Assembly (NCBI GenBank): GCA_002050365.1
Contig: MWYZ01000075.1
Location: 1-40,971 of the forward strand
Length of the DNA: 40,971 nucleotides
Reading direction: 5' to 3'
Origin: Acidobacteria bacterium 28-1
GTDB taxonomy: Bacteria; Acidobacteriota; Blastocatellia; Pyrinomonadales; Pyrinomonadaceae
Under the pieces are notes generated by a model. The model was given only the letters and a program-made list of their open reading frames with translations. It was not told the origin of the DNA and did no database searches. Below, piece by piece: positions 16,148 through 25,399 of this stretch (positions are counted from its first letter, which is position 1; every line of letters starts with the position of its first letter). The translations under genes and the position numbers were made by a program.

Positions 16148-18961
16148 CTAACCCTTCAGTGAATTGGACAGTCGGATTTTCTCAAATTCCTTTTCAGCCT
16201 GAACTAATGCCGGCATATCGCGGTCGGCGTTTTTCCACATCTCAAAAAACTTGACGTATTCCTTTTCATCTTTTTTAGCTCTTGCCAACCCTAACCGGGC
16301 AAGCGGGTAAAGCGCCGACAAAACCGCTTCGCCGCGATGGTTGAGGATTTTATCGAATTCGGCAATTGCCTGTTTTGATATGTTCAATTGCAGGTAAGCC
16401 AGACCGCGAATATACTGCGGATAAAATTCCGCCGCGCGTTCAAAGCGTTTCGCCGTTTCCAATTCTTCAATCGCTTCTTTGGCTTTGCCGTTCTGCAATT
16501 CGGCGGCGGCACGGATAATCGGCAACCAGAGATTGTTGATTAAGGTATCCTTCGGAAATTCCCTGCTCAATTCAACGGCTAACCGTTCTGCTTCGCGCTG
16601 CTGTCCGGCGAGTGCTAATGCCAATGCCGTGCGCGATAAAGTTAAACTGTTGCGTTCGAGTCGGAGAGCGTTTTGGGTTTGAGTTTTTATAATTAATTTT
16701 AACCGCTCGTCGCCTGCCGACGGCAAGCCCGTTCCTGAACTCCAAAACACAATCCTGAGGGCTTGTTCGGCAGCATATTGAGCGGCAATCGCTTTGGCAT
16801 CGCTTTTGGCGGCAAGGTCAATCGCCCGGCGCGAAAAATCTTGCGAACGTCGCCACTCGCCGCGAAACACTGCCGTCCCGGTTTGCAAATTAAGCGCGAC
16901 GTATTCATTCGGCTGACCGCTAAACCAAGCCAGATGTTTTTCCATTGTCGCCTCGTCACCTTCGATAAAAGCTGTCTGATACAGGCAAATATGAAAATCC
17001 GTATTATCAATTTTCTGCTTAAACGCTCGCTGGCAAACCTCTCTGACTTCCGTAAAACGGTTCAGACGAAGCAGAGATTCCGCCAAGTTCGTGTGACTGA
17101 CAAACGAATTTGAATCAAGCCGCACAGCTTCGCGGGCGGCATCGACCATTTTCTCGAACTGACCGATTTGGGCGTAGCTGTAAGAGAGGTTAGCAGTTGC
17201 CCGGTAATCGCGTGGATAAGTTCGTTTATACAACTCCAGCGTCTCAATCTGCTTGTCAATTTCTCCGGTCACGAAAATGTAGTAAAAGTAAGCGATGCGC
17301 AGTTTCTCGAGCTCGCTCACTCTATCTCGCAGCTCGAATGCCTTCGCCGCACATTCCGCCGCTAGTTTCGGCTGATTCGTATTGGCGTAATTTCCTGCTA
17401 GACCGAGATAGGCGTGAGCGAAGTTCGGGTCTAATTCTATTGCTCGTTTGTAAAACGGATTTGCTTCAAAAGTCTTACCCTTCTGCGATTGCTCGCGTCC
17501 CATCGAATAAACTTTCAATGCTTCGAGCGATGAAGTCGTATATTCAAGCTGCGCGTCAAATCGCTCAATTGAACGCACACTCTCGCCCAATTTCTCGCGC
17601 AAACCGCTCGCCGCTTGTCCTAATGCCGCTAAAACTTGCTCTTTCGATTCCGCCTGTGCAAGTTGCCGACCAATGGTTTCGCCGGTCTGAGCGTTGACGG
17701 CTTCGAGCGTTAATACATAAATTGTTCCCAAATTTGAGATTGTCCCCGCGATATAGGCTTTTAAGCCTTGACGCTGGCAGATTTCGCGCCCCAAATCTTC
17801 GGTTACGCGCTCATCCGGTGAACGTCCCATCAAACGTAGGGTTTGCCGCACTTTCGTTTCGGGGAAAATATCCAAAAAAGGCGATTGCTCAAGCGAAAAC
17901 GCGAGAGCCGTTTTGAGCGTCGCATCGAAGACCGCTTCGCCGGTTAAGTTGCCAAATTCGGTCAACAAAAGTGCGTCTTTGACGCTGCCCGAATCAGCCG
18001 CGGTGCTGTTTTGATTCACTCTTCCTGTCGGCAGACTAAAATTTAAATTATTGACAATTTCGCCTTGCGTAGTGTTTAGTTGGAGTTTTGTTTCGTGCAG
18101 TAATTCTTCGCGCAAATCCTTTAAGTCGCCGAGCAAATCTCTGGTCGAGTTGTAACGCTTTTCGCGCTTTTTCTGCAAAGTTTTTTTGACGATTCGCTGC
18201 AATTCCTTCGGAGCGTCGGGAGCGAAAGTCGTTAAAAGAGGCGGCTCTTTGGTCAAAATTGCCGCCACAATATCGCTGATTGTTTCGCCTTCAAATGGCT
18301 TGCGTCCGCTAATCATTTCATATAGTACAATTCCGAAACTGAACACATCGCTTCGCACATCAATCTCAAGCCCGCGTGCCTGTTCGGGCGACATATACGA
18401 AATCGTTCCCATCACCACGCCCGGATTCGTCTTGCCGAGTTCTTGAGTTACGCCTTCATAATCGGGTTTTTCTTCGCTACCTTCAATGAGTTTCGCCAAA
18501 CCGAAATCCAAAATTTTCACATAACCGTCGCGGCGAAGCATAATATTTTCGGGCTTGATGTCGCGGTGAACTATTCCTGCCGCGTGCGCCGCTGAAAGTG
18601 CTTCCGCCGTTTGAATGAAGATTGACAGCACTTCGTCGAGCGATAAACCGCCTTTTCTTAAAACGTCGCGCAGAGTTTCGCCGTCAATAAATTCGGTGGC
18701 AATAAAATTCGCGCCGCCGAATTTGCCGACTTCGTAAATTGTGATGATGTTCGGATGATTCAAGGAGGAAGCTGCTTTAGCTTCGCGGACGAAACGATTC
18801 AAACGGTCTTGGTTAACGGTAAATTTTTCCGGCAGAATTTTGAGCGCGACTTTTCTTTCCAATTTCATGTCTTGAGCGAGAAAAACTTCGCCCATTGCGC
18901 CTGCTCCGATGGCGGAAAGAATTTTGTAGCGTCCGAATCTTTTTTTAGGAGCAGCCGTCAT
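16148..18961 (-). CDS. Hanks-type Ser/Thr protein kinase with TPR-rich C-terminal region
   Basis: The protein has about 937 residues from the ATG at 18961, just before the kinase domain RFGRYKILSAIGAGAMGEVFLAQ; a 16-residue longer in-frame start exists at 19009. The kinase domain (about 10-275) shows VALKIL, HRDIKPENIM, DFGLA and an APE-like MSPEQARG. A tool-like domain follows (FGNLTGEAVFDATLKTALA, about 345-470), then many TPR-like helical repeats such as FYKRAIELDPNFAHAYLGLAG. No convincing membrane helix separates kinase and sensor part, unlike many family members, so it may be cytosolic. It probably signals by phosphorylating Ser/Thr of unknown partners. Confidence 0.92.
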   Translation of the reverse strand: MTAAPKKRFGRYKILSAIGAGAMGEVFLAQDMKLERKVALKILPEKFTVNQDRLNRFVREAKAASSLNHPNIITIYEVGKFGGANFIATEFIDGETLRDVLRKGGLSLDEVLSIFIQTAEALSAAHAAGIVHRDIKPENIMLRRDGYVKILDFGLAKLIEGSEEKPDYEGVTQELGKTNPGVVMGTISYMSPEQARGLEIDVRSDVFSFGIVLYEMISGRKPFEGETISDIVAAILTKEPPLLTTFAPDAPKELQRIVKKTLQKKREKRYNSTRDLLGDLKDLREELLHETKLQLNTTQGEIVNNLNFSLPTGRVNQNSTAADSGSVKDALLLTEFGNLTGEAVFDATLKTALAFSLEQSPFLDIFPETKVRQTLRLMGRSPDERVTEDLGREICQRQGLKAYIAGTISNLGTIYVLTLEAVNAQTGETIGRQLAQAESKEQVLAALGQAASGLREKLGESVRSIERFDAQLEYTTSSLEALKVYSMGREQSQKGKTFEANPFYKRAIELDPNFAHAYLGLAGNYANTNQPKLAAECAAKAFELRDRVSELEKLRIAYFYYIFVTGEIDKQIETLELYKRTYPRDYRATANLSYSYAQIGQFEKMVDAAREAVRLDSNSFVSHTNLAESLLRLNRFTEVREVCQRAFKQKIDNTDFHICLYQTAFIEGDEATMEKHLAWFSGQPNEYVALNLQTGTAVFRGEWRRSQDFSRRAIDLAAKSDAKAIAAQYAAEQALRIVFWSSGTGLPSAGDERLKLIIKTQTQNALRLERNSLTLSRTALALALAGQQREAERLAVELSREFPKDTLINNLWLPIIRAAAELQNGKAKEAIEELETAKRFERAAEFYPQYIRGLAYLQLNISKQAIAEFDKILNHRGEAVLSALYPLARLGLARAKKDEKEYVKFFEMWKNADRDMPALVQAEKEFEKIRLSNSLKG

Positions 18962-19094
18962 AAAAACAAACTTTGGAACAAAAATGTTTGGTGGATTATA
19001 GCTTATCAAATAGTTTTAACAAAATTTTTGCGCCCAACAAAAAGCGTAGTGATGACGGTTGCCATCGCTACGCTTTGCTGATTTTTATTGTGCT

Positions 19095-19892
19095 TTATTT
19101 TCTAAGCCAGCCGAAAAGCCCGTGAATCGTTACCTCGCGGTTTGTTTCGTAAATCGCCCGCGTCAGCGGAATTGACATCGGGCAAACCTGAATACAGTTT
19201 TGCGCGTTACCGCAATTGGTAATGCCGTCGTCTTCCATCAACGCTTCCAATCTTTCATCGCGGTTCATTTTCCCAGACGGATGCATATTAAAAAGTCGGA
19301 CTTGAGCAATTGCCTGCGGTCCGATGTAATTGTCGTCCGAGTATTGCGGACACGCTTCCAAACAACAGCCGCACGTCATACAGCGCGAATAAGCATAGCG
19401 TTCCTGCACGTCCTCCTGCGCCATTCGCGGTCCCGCGCCCAAATCGTGCGTGCCGTCGAGTTCAACCCAAGCGTGAACTTTTTTCAGATGATTGAACATC
19501 GGCGTGCGGTCAACCGTCAAATCGCGCACGTTTGGAAACTTCGACATCGGCTCTAAAGTAATCGTGTTGCCGCCCGCCGCTAGCAGTAAATCATCAACTA
19601 ACGCCGAACACGATTGACGCACACGACCGTTAATAACCATCGTGCAAATTCCGCAAACTTGTTCGAGACAATTCATATCCCAAACCGGTGGAGTAGTTTG
19701 TTTGCCGTCTTTGGTAACCGGATTTTTGCGAATTTCCATCAAAGCAGAAATTACGTTCAAATTTTTGCGATACGGAATTTCAAAAGTTTCCGTATATTGC
19801 TGCGCGCCGAGTTTTTCGCGCCGTTTGATACTAATATTGACGGTCTGCGGCGGATTGGTTAATCGCTTCTTTTCTACGTTCGCTTCGTTCAT
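19095..19892 (-). CDS. sdhB: Succinate dehydrogenase iron-sulfur subunit
   Basis: The 265-residue protein carries the three cluster motifs of SdhB/FrdB: CEQVCGICTMVINGRVRQSC for [2Fe-2S], CMTCGCCLEACPQ, and CGNAQNCIQVCP for the remaining clusters. It passes electrons from SdhA to the membrane quinone. It is the last gene of the sdhC-sdhA-Uma2-sdhB run; its ATG overlaps the Uma2 stop in an ATGA (19889-19892), which implies translational coupling. Confidence 0.95.
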   Translation of the reverse strand: MNEANVEKKRLTNPPQTVNISIKRREKLGAQQYTETFEIPYRKNLNVISALMEIRKNPVTKDGKQTTPPVWDMNCLEQVCGICTMVINGRVRQSCSALVDDLLLAAGGNTITLEPMSKFPNVRDLTVDRTPMFNHLKKVHAWVELDGTHDLGAGPRMAQEDVQERYAYSRCMTCGCCLEACPQYSDDNYIGPQAIAQVRLFNMHPSGKMNRDERLEALMEDDGITNCGNAQNCIQVCPMSIPLTRAIYETNREVTIHGLFGWLRK

Positions 19893-20472
19893 AAAATTTC
19901 TTCTTCAAATTCAACTAAATCGTAAATATCCTGCAAACTCAGCGTTGCTTTGACTGAGGAAAAATCAAGCGTACTTTCAAGTCCGATGGTCGCTTTATAA
20001 ATCCAATTGCCGTCTTCACGTTTAATATATTGTTCGACTAAAGCCTTGTCTTGCGAAATCAAAACGTATTCATTAAGTAATTCGAGCGTTTGATACGACA
20101 AAAACTTTTCAGCGCGGTCAAAACTCGCCGTGCTTTTTGAAAGAACTTCAATAATCATTTTCGGATTATCAATCGTATCCCGGCGACTTTTATAAAAATT
20201 CGGTTTCTCACAAATGACTGTAACATCAGGATAAAAAAACTTATTTCTCTTTTTTATCCAAACCTTCATTTCAATTGGGAAAATTCGACATTTTCCGTAA
20301 AGTTTGTTACCTAAAATTCGTGAAATATTGCCCACAATTTGCTGATGGTCAATATTGCCGCCAGCCATTGCGACGATTTCGCCGTTCCAATACTCGCTTC
20401 GGGCTTTGGCTTTTCCTCCAAAGCCAAATACTCGGCGGGCGTGGATTTCCTTTTTTTAGGTTGTGCCGTCAT
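19889..20472 (-). CDS. Uma2-family endonuclease-like protein inside the sdh operon, frameshifted near its start
   Basis: The main open frame (from 20368 down to 19889) shows FYPDVTVICEKP and PKMIIEVLSKST, the PD-(D/E)XK core of Uma2 (DUF820) proteins. The family N-terminus is present in another frame from the ATG at 20472 (MTAQPKKRKSTPAEYLAL, then EYWNGEIVAMAGG). One base appears missing in an A-run (plus-strand T-run at 20411-20414). If real, only a shortened protein from 20368 could be made, without the N-terminal Glu region. Uma2 roles are largely unknown. It starts 8 bp after the sdhA stop and overlaps sdhB by 4 bp, a tight but foreign-looking member of the operon. Confidence 0.8.
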
Positions 20473-20480
20473 CTGTAAAT

Positions 20481-22445
20481 TTAATCTTTTTCGTGAATTT
20501 CCTTAAATGATTCGCCGTCTTTGATTTGTGCGTCTTTTTCGTTGACGATATTCTGCCTGTCCGAATTTTTCGGTTTTTGCTCAAAACCTTCCGGCACGAA
20601 TTGCGGTGTGCCGCCTTCTTTCAATGGCAGACCGGCTTTTTGTGCTTCTTCCGCACCAGCGGCTTTTGCTTTGCCTGACGAATAATCGCGTTTGCGCGGT
20701 TCGATTAAGCTGACATCAACCGCTTCGTAACTTAAAATCGGGGCTTCGCCTGACCATTCGGCAATCGTCGTCTTTAAATATTTTTCATCGTTGCGGTCTG
20801 GAAAATCCGGCTTGTAATGTGCGCCGCGAGATTCATCTCGATTCAACGCGCCCAACGTTATGACACGCGCCAATTCCAACATATTTTTTAATTGCCGAGC
20901 GTGCGGAACGGCTTGTGTCGCCCACAAATTTGAATCGTTTATCGAAATTCGCTTCAGACGGTCTTGCAGTTCGATTAATTTATCATCAGTCGCTTTCAAA
21001 CGGTCGTTGTAGCGCACAACTGTTACATTATCGGTCATTATTTTGCCCATTTCTTCGTGCAGTTGATATTGATTTTCAGTTCCCGTCTGCTTGATTAAAT
21101 TATTGTTAATTTCCTGTTGGCGTTTGAGTTCGGAAGTGTGAACGCCGTTTGTTTCGGTATTCTTTCTTTCAACATTTTTCGCGTAATCAATCGCACTCGG
21201 CGCGGCAACGAAACCGCCATACACGCATGAAACTAATGAATTCGCCCCTAAACGATTCGCGCCGTGAATCGAATAATCACATTCGCCCGCCGCAAAAAGT
21301 CCTGGGACATTTGTCTTCTGGTCAAAATCAACCCACAAACCGCCCATTGAATAATGAACGCCGGGAAAAATTCGCATCGGAACGTATCGCGGGTCGTCGC
21401 CGACAAACATTTCGTAAATTTCCAGGATAGCTCCGAGTTTTCTGGTTAAAGTTTCAGCCGGAATGTGCGTCAAATCGAGATAAACCTGATTTTCGCCGTT
21501 CACGCCGCCTCCTTCCAAACAAACTTGAAAAATTTCGCGGGTGGCGATGTCTCGCGGAACTAGATTGCCGTAAGCCGGATATTTTTCTTCTAAAAAATAA
21601 TTGCGTTCGGATTCCGGAACATCTTGCGGATTACGCGTGTCTTGCGGATTGCGCGGTACCCAAACTCGACCGCCTTCGCCGCGTGCCGATTCCGACATAA
21701 GGCGAAGTTTATCTTCGCCCGGAATTGAAGTCGGATGAACCTGTATAAATTCGCCGTTGGCGTATTTCGCGCCTTGCTGATAACACGCCGAAACCGCGCT
21801 GCCCGTGCAAACTTGCGAGTTAGTTGATTTGCCGAATATCAATCCCGGTCCGCCCGTCGCCATAATCACCGCGTCAGCGTTAAAGACTTTGAGTTCCAAA
21901 GTCTGCAAATTCATCGCCACAAGTCCGCGACAAACTTGGTGGTCGTCTAAAACCAGCGACATCATTTCCCAACCTTCATATTTTGTAACCTTCCCTTCGG
22001 ATTCAAAACGCCGAACTTGTTCATCCAAAGCGTAAAGAAGTTGCTGTCCGGTTGACGCGCCGGCAAATGCGGTTCGATGGTGAAGCGTTCCGCCGAATCT
22101 GCGAAAATCTAATAAACCTTCCTTCGTGCGCGAAAACGGAACGCCCATTCGGTCAAACAGATAAATAATGCTCGGAGCCATTTCACACATTTTTTGGACA
22201 GGCGGTTGGTTGGCTAGAAAATCGCCGCCGTAAACCGAGTCGTCAAAGTGCTTAAACGGCGAATCGCCTTCGCCTTTCGTATTGACCGCCCCGTTGATTC
22301 CGCCCTGAGCGCAAACCGAATGCGAACGCTTGACCGGAACAACCGAGAGCAAATCTACGTCGTGTCCGGCTTCGGCAATTTTCATCGCCGCCGCCAAACC
22401 TGCCAATCCGCCGCCAACTACCGCTATTTTTATTTTCGATGCCAT
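20481..22445 (-). CDS. sdhA: Succinate dehydrogenase flavoprotein subunit
   Basis: The protein has about 654 residues from the ATG at 22445; the frame is open further upstream, but that part overlaps sdhC. It begins with the FAD-binding KIAVVGGGLAGLAAAM. Next are RSHSVCAQGGINGA (His for covalent flavin), LHHRTAFAGASTGQQLLYAL, HPTSIPGEDKLRLMSESARGEGG with the active-site Arg, and HYSMGGLWVDFDQ. It oxidises succinate to fumarate and transfers electrons through SdhB to the SdhC cytochrome. The length and the single cytochrome subunit fit the b558-type enzyme. Confidence 0.95.
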   Translation of the reverse strand: MASKIKIAVVGGGLAGLAAAMKIAEAGHDVDLLSVVPVKRSHSVCAQGGINGAVNTKGEGDSPFKHFDDSVYGGDFLANQPPVQKMCEMAPSIIYLFDRMGVPFSRTKEGLLDFRRFGGTLHHRTAFAGASTGQQLLYALDEQVRRFESEGKVTKYEGWEMMSLVLDDHQVCRGLVAMNLQTLELKVFNADAVIMATGGPGLIFGKSTNSQVCTGSAVSACYQQGAKYANGEFIQVHPTSIPGEDKLRLMSESARGEGGRVWVPRNPQDTRNPQDVPESERNYFLEEKYPAYGNLVPRDIATREIFQVCLEGGGVNGENQVYLDLTHIPAETLTRKLGAILEIYEMFVGDDPRYVPMRIFPGVHYSMGGLWVDFDQKTNVPGLFAAGECDYSIHGANRLGANSLVSCVYGGFVAAPSAIDYAKNVERKNTETNGVHTSELKRQQEINNNLIKQTGTENQYQLHEEMGKIMTDNVTVVRYNDRLKATDDKLIELQDRLKRISINDSNLWATQAVPHARQLKNMLELARVITLGALNRDESRGAHYKPDFPDRNDEKYLKTTIAEWSGEAPILSYEAVDVSLIEPRKRDYSSGKAKAAGAEEAQKAGLPLKEGGTPQFVPEGFEQKPKNSDRQNIVNEKDAQIKDGESFKEIHEKD

Positions 22446-22461
22446 AAATTTTTGCCAATTC

Positions 22462-23187
22462 CTAAAATCGCTTTGAACCATTCGGCTCGACCACGCCTTT
22501 TTTCTCCGCTTCCTCGCACAATGCGCTGGGAAGTAATCCGCATTTTTTATTAAAAGCGACCATCGCATTAATGCCCACCACCGAAAGGAAAAACGCCAAG
22601 CCGACACACGCGTACAGAGCCATTTTCTGCGCGCGTTCGCCGATTAAAATTCCCCAGTCAACCGCAAACAAAAATATACCGTAAGCTAGATGCCACGCCG
22701 TCGCCGTTACACCTAACACATAGAAAATAAAAACCCAAGTGATTTGAAATTCGCGCGAAACTATATTAAAAGCCTGATCAGCGTGTCCGGCAACCGCCGT
22801 TAAATTTAATCCCGGAATCATCCCGAAACGTAGATTAAGAATATGAAAGGTAAGAAAGAAAAAAAGAAAAATGCCCGTTACGCGCTGAAATATGTAAAAC
22901 CAATTTCGCCCGTAATTATAATCAAAGCCGTTCGGTCGGGCTTCGGCGGAGATTATAATTCCATAAACAGAATGAAAAAGGAGCGGCAGGAAAATCCCGA
23001 AAATTTCGATAAATAGCAAGTAAGGCAGATGATGAATGTCGGTCACGTGGTCTTCAAAAACTTGCTCGCCGCTCATCGCCGTCGAGTTAGTATACATATG
23101 CACGAGAAAATAAATGCCGAGCGGTGCGATGCCAGTTATCTGATGCAGTTTCCGCAAAAGAAAAGTTCTGCTGATTTTAATAGCCAT
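22462..23187 (-). CDS. sdhC: Succinate dehydrogenase cytochrome b558 subunit
   Basis: The 241-residue membrane protein has five hydrophobic segments and several His residues suited to haem ligation: KLHQITGIAPLGIYFLVHM near the N-terminus, then LLFHSVYG, FLTFHILNLRFG and TAWHLAYGIF. This is the di-haem, single-polypeptide anchor that works without SdhD, as in Bacillus-type and many Acidobacteriota enzymes. It is the first gene of the minus-strand sdh operon; sdhA starts 16 bp downstream of its stop. Confidence 0.92.
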   Translation of the reverse strand: MAIKISRTFLLRKLHQITGIAPLGIYFLVHMYTNSTAMSGEQVFEDHVTDIHHLPYLLFIEIFGIFLPLLFHSVYGIIISAEARPNGFDYNYGRNWFYIFQRVTGIFLFFFLTFHILNLRFGMIPGLNLTAVAGHADQAFNIVSREFQITWVFIFYVLGVTATAWHLAYGIFLFAVDWGILIGERAQKMALYACVGLAFFLSVVGINAMVAFNKKCGLLPSALCEEAEKKGVVEPNGSKRF

Positions 23188-23360
23188 AACGAATTTTCGA
23201 TTTTAAATTTTAGACTTGCGATTTATATTTTGAAATTCTAGGTCGAAATTCGCAAATCGGCAATCTTTAATTTGCAAATAGTATAATATGAGTTTTTACT
23301 GATAAGATAAAATGAATTCTTTTGCACGAGTTGTGTAGGGAAACTTATTACTACAAGACA

Positions 23361-23439
23361 AGTTCAAAGTTTAAGGTTCAAAGTTCAAAGTCAATTGTTC
23401 AATGCCAACCTTGAACTTTGAACCTTAAACTTTGAACTA
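23361..23439. repeat. AAGTTCA-type heptamer inverted repeat before the LysR gene
   Basis: The left arm at 23361-23390 (AGTTCAAAGTTTAAGGTTCA and on) and the right arm at 23409-23439 (CCTTGAACTTTGAACCTTAA and on) are complementary over about 28 bp. The units are TTCAAAG-type heptamers. The right arm ends four bases before the LysR start codon, leaving no Shine-Dalgarno. The same word family is translated inside pyrF at 32822-32903. Confidence 0.85.
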
Positions 23440-23443
23440 ATAT

Positions 23444-24343
23444 ATGCACATTGAAACCTTAAAAGTATTTTGCGACCTGGTTGATATGCAGAGTTTTTCG
23501 CTGTCAGCGGAGCGAAATTTCATCACTCAATCGGCAGTCAGTCAACAAATTCGCACGCTTGAAGACAAATTTAAACGTCGTCTTTTAGAGCGTGTTCGCG
23601 GCAGACGCGAAGTGCGTCTCACCACTGCCGGCGAAGTTTTCTATCGTGAATGCAAAAATGTTTTGGCTAGTTTCGACCAGCTAAACGAAAGTATGCGCGG
23701 GTTGGTAGGAAAAATTAGCGGCACAGTTAAAGTCGCCACTGTCTACAGCGTCGGACTTCACGAACTTCCGCCGAAGGTGCGCGAGTTTATGTCTAAGTTT
23801 CCTGCCGCGAAAATTGATTTGGAGTATTCCAGAACAACCCGCGTCGTGCGCGACGTTTTAAATGGAACGGTCGAACTCGGCGTGGTCGCATTTCCCGAAC
23901 CGCGCCCCGGACTCACGATTGTGCCGATGGCAAGCGACCGTCTCGTTTTGATTTGCCCGCCCGACCACGAATTTGCCGAACGGACGCAAATCAAAGTCAA
24001 AGAATTAAAAAATCGAGATTTCGTTCTTTTCGAGCGCGACATTCCGACGCGCAAAGCGACTGATAAAATCTTAAAATCCTACGGTGTGGAGATTCGCAAA
24101 GTCGCCGAATTCGATAACGTCGAAACTATCAAGCGCTCGGTCGAAGTCGGCTTTGGTTTGGCGATTGTGCCGCAGCCATCGGTTATAGACGAAGAAAAAA
24201 ACAATCAGCTTCGCATTATCGAACTCGCGGAAAAAGATTGGATTCGTCCCGTTGGTGTAGTTTATCGAACTGATAGAACGCTTTCCATTGCAGCGAAAAA
24301 GTTCGTCCAATTGCTGAAACAGGCTGATGAAGAAAAACAGTAA
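23444..24343 (+). CDS. LysR-family transcriptional regulator
   Basis: The 299-residue protein has an N-terminal winged helix-turn-helix (about 1-60; SFSLSAERNFITQSAVSQQIRTLE is the recognition region) and a periplasmic-binding-like effector domain (about 90-295). It is divergent from sdhC, the usual arrangement for a LysR regulator and its target, so control of the sdh operon is plausible but unproven. LysR boxes could not be separated from the heptamer hairpin that fills most of the gap. Confidence 0.9.
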   Translation: MHIETLKVFCDLVDMQSFSLSAERNFITQSAVSQQIRTLEDKFKRRLLERVRGRREVRLTTAGEVFYRECKNVLASFDQLNESMRGLVGKISGTVKVATVYSVGLHELPPKVREFMSKFPAAKIDLEYSRTTRVVRDVLNGTVELGVVAFPEPRPGLTIVPMASDRLVLICPPDHEFAERTQIKVKELKNRDFVLFERDIPTRKATDKILKSYGVEIRKVAEFDNVETIKRSVEVGFGLAIVPQPSVIDEEKNNQLRIIELAEKDWIRPVGVVYRTDRTLSIAAKKFVQLLKQADEEKQ

Positions 24344-24434
24344 AATCTTTTTATAATTCTGCAAATAATAATTAATAAATTCGTCATGAGAATCAATAAT
24401 GAGTTTCAATTTAATCTTCTAAGAAAGTAAAACA

Positions 24435-24831
24435 ATGCCTATTCAAAATTCAAATCGTGCGAAACCGTACACGCTCGAATTTGAACCGCGCCCCGAATAT
24501 CTTTACGCATATGTAAGAGGTGAAAAGGACAGTCTTGAAATATCACTGCAATATTGGAAGGAAATTGCGGATGAATGCCAACGCGCAGGCTATAAAAAAA
24601 GTTTTTATTGAAGAAGATATTAAAGAAGAAATGTCAACAATTGAAATGTATCAGTTCACATCAGAAATACCGAATATCGGATTCTCCGGCATTCGCGTCG
24701 CATTTGTTGACCGATATCTCAATCAGCAAGAACTTAATAAGTTCGGCGAATTAGTAGCAACTAATCGCGGGGTAAACGGAAAAGTATTTAATAGTTCCGA
24801 AGAAGCCGAAGAATGGCTTTTATCAAACTAA
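24435..24831 (+). CDS. STAS-like hypothetical protein, split by a one-base frameshift
   Basis: From the ATG at 24435 the frame gives YTLEFEPRPEYLYAYVRG and ISLQYWKEIADECQRAGYK, then hits TGA at 24607. Removing one A from the seven-A run at 24594-24600 joins it to VFIEEDIKEEMSTIEMYQF, VAFVDRYLNQQELNKFGE and a EEAEEWLLSN end at 24831, about 131 residues. The fold pattern (alternating strands and helices, C-terminal EEAEEWL) resembles SpoIIAA/STAS-like small proteins. The shift sits in a homopolymer, so a sequencing error is as likely as a real lesion. Confidence 0.65.
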
Positions 24832-24955
24832 TAAAAATCTCCTAGTCCAAACTCACCAAAGTCAAACTCGAAGTTCCATTCATTTCACCAGAGCGCGTTT
24901 TTGAGCATCAGAATCATTTCAGAGCGAGGCGCAACGAAAACAGAAGCTAAACAAT

Positions 24956-25084
24956 ATGAAAAAGGAATATGATTTTTCAAAAGGCGTGAGAGACAAATTT
25001 TATAATGCGGATATCGAGTTTGATTTACTGATTTACCTCAAAGCGGCAATAGACGGTTCTGTAAAAAAGTTGACGGTTAAATAA
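24956..25084 (+). CDS. Small hypothetical ORF, antitoxin-like start
   Basis: A 42-residue frame begins MKKEYDFSKGVRDKFYN, like the start of small proteins often found with toxin-antitoxin genes (DFSKGVRGKFY type, from memory). Those are usually longer, with a C-terminal DNA-binding or toxin-contact part, so this may be a truncated remnant. No Shine-Dalgarno is obvious. It lies just upstream of the cassette array leader. Confidence 0.4.
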   Translation: MKKEYDFSKGVRDKFYNADIEFDLLIYLKAAIDGSVKKLTVK

Positions 25085-25168
25085 AGTGCTAATGCAAATC
25101 GCCAATCTACTCTTAAAAAAGATCAAAAATTAATTGAGTTGTAATGTTTGTAACGGTATAAAAATTTA

Positions 25169-25197
25169 TTGACTGATAAGACGGATTACGGTATAAC
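25169..25197 (+). promoter_or_regulatory. Near-consensus sigma70 promoter reading into the cassette array (Pc-like)
   Basis: TTGACT at 25169-25174 and TATAAC at 25192-25197 are separated by exactly 17 bp; one mismatch in each hexamer from the sigma70 consensus. No gene start lies close downstream except the cassette array, so it is placed like an integron cassette promoter. In classical integrons Pc lies in or near the integrase gene, which is not present here. Confidence 0.65.
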
Positions 25198-25215
25198 TGT
25201 CCGCATATAAGGTTA

Positions 25216-25293
25216 TTATGCCGATTCAATCGTGATAATACACGATATTTGAGTGTTATGCCGATTCAATCCGCATAATCGTTAGTTAGATGC
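25216..25293 (+). other. attI-like leader: 16-bp direct repeat and first cassette junction
   Basis: TTATGCCGATTCAATC occurs at 25216-25231 and again at 25256-25271, a 40-bp spacing, with a small hairpin (CGTG...CACG) between them. The first cassette boundary, GTTAGAT (GTTRRRY consensus), follows at 25285-25291. Class 1 attI sites also have two direct repeats before the crossover core, so this is a candidate attI. The assignment is inference. Confidence 0.45.
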
Positions 25294-25399
25294 TTCGTGT
25301 TTAAAAACACAAAGCGACGGCTGGTTTGAAATCAAGCAAAGACGCTCCGCGTTTCACGCAAAGTTGCACGTAGTGAAACGGCGTGCTAAAGCTTGAGAC

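Noticed and set aside
22446..22607. N-terminal extension of sdhA to 22607.
   Set aside because: It overlaps the sdhC coding region and precedes the canonical FAD motif with unrelated Arg/Trp-rich residues.
25216..25271. The two 16-bp direct repeats as a CRISPR remnant.
   Set aside because: Only two units, 24-bp spacer, no cas gene; their position fits an integron leader better.
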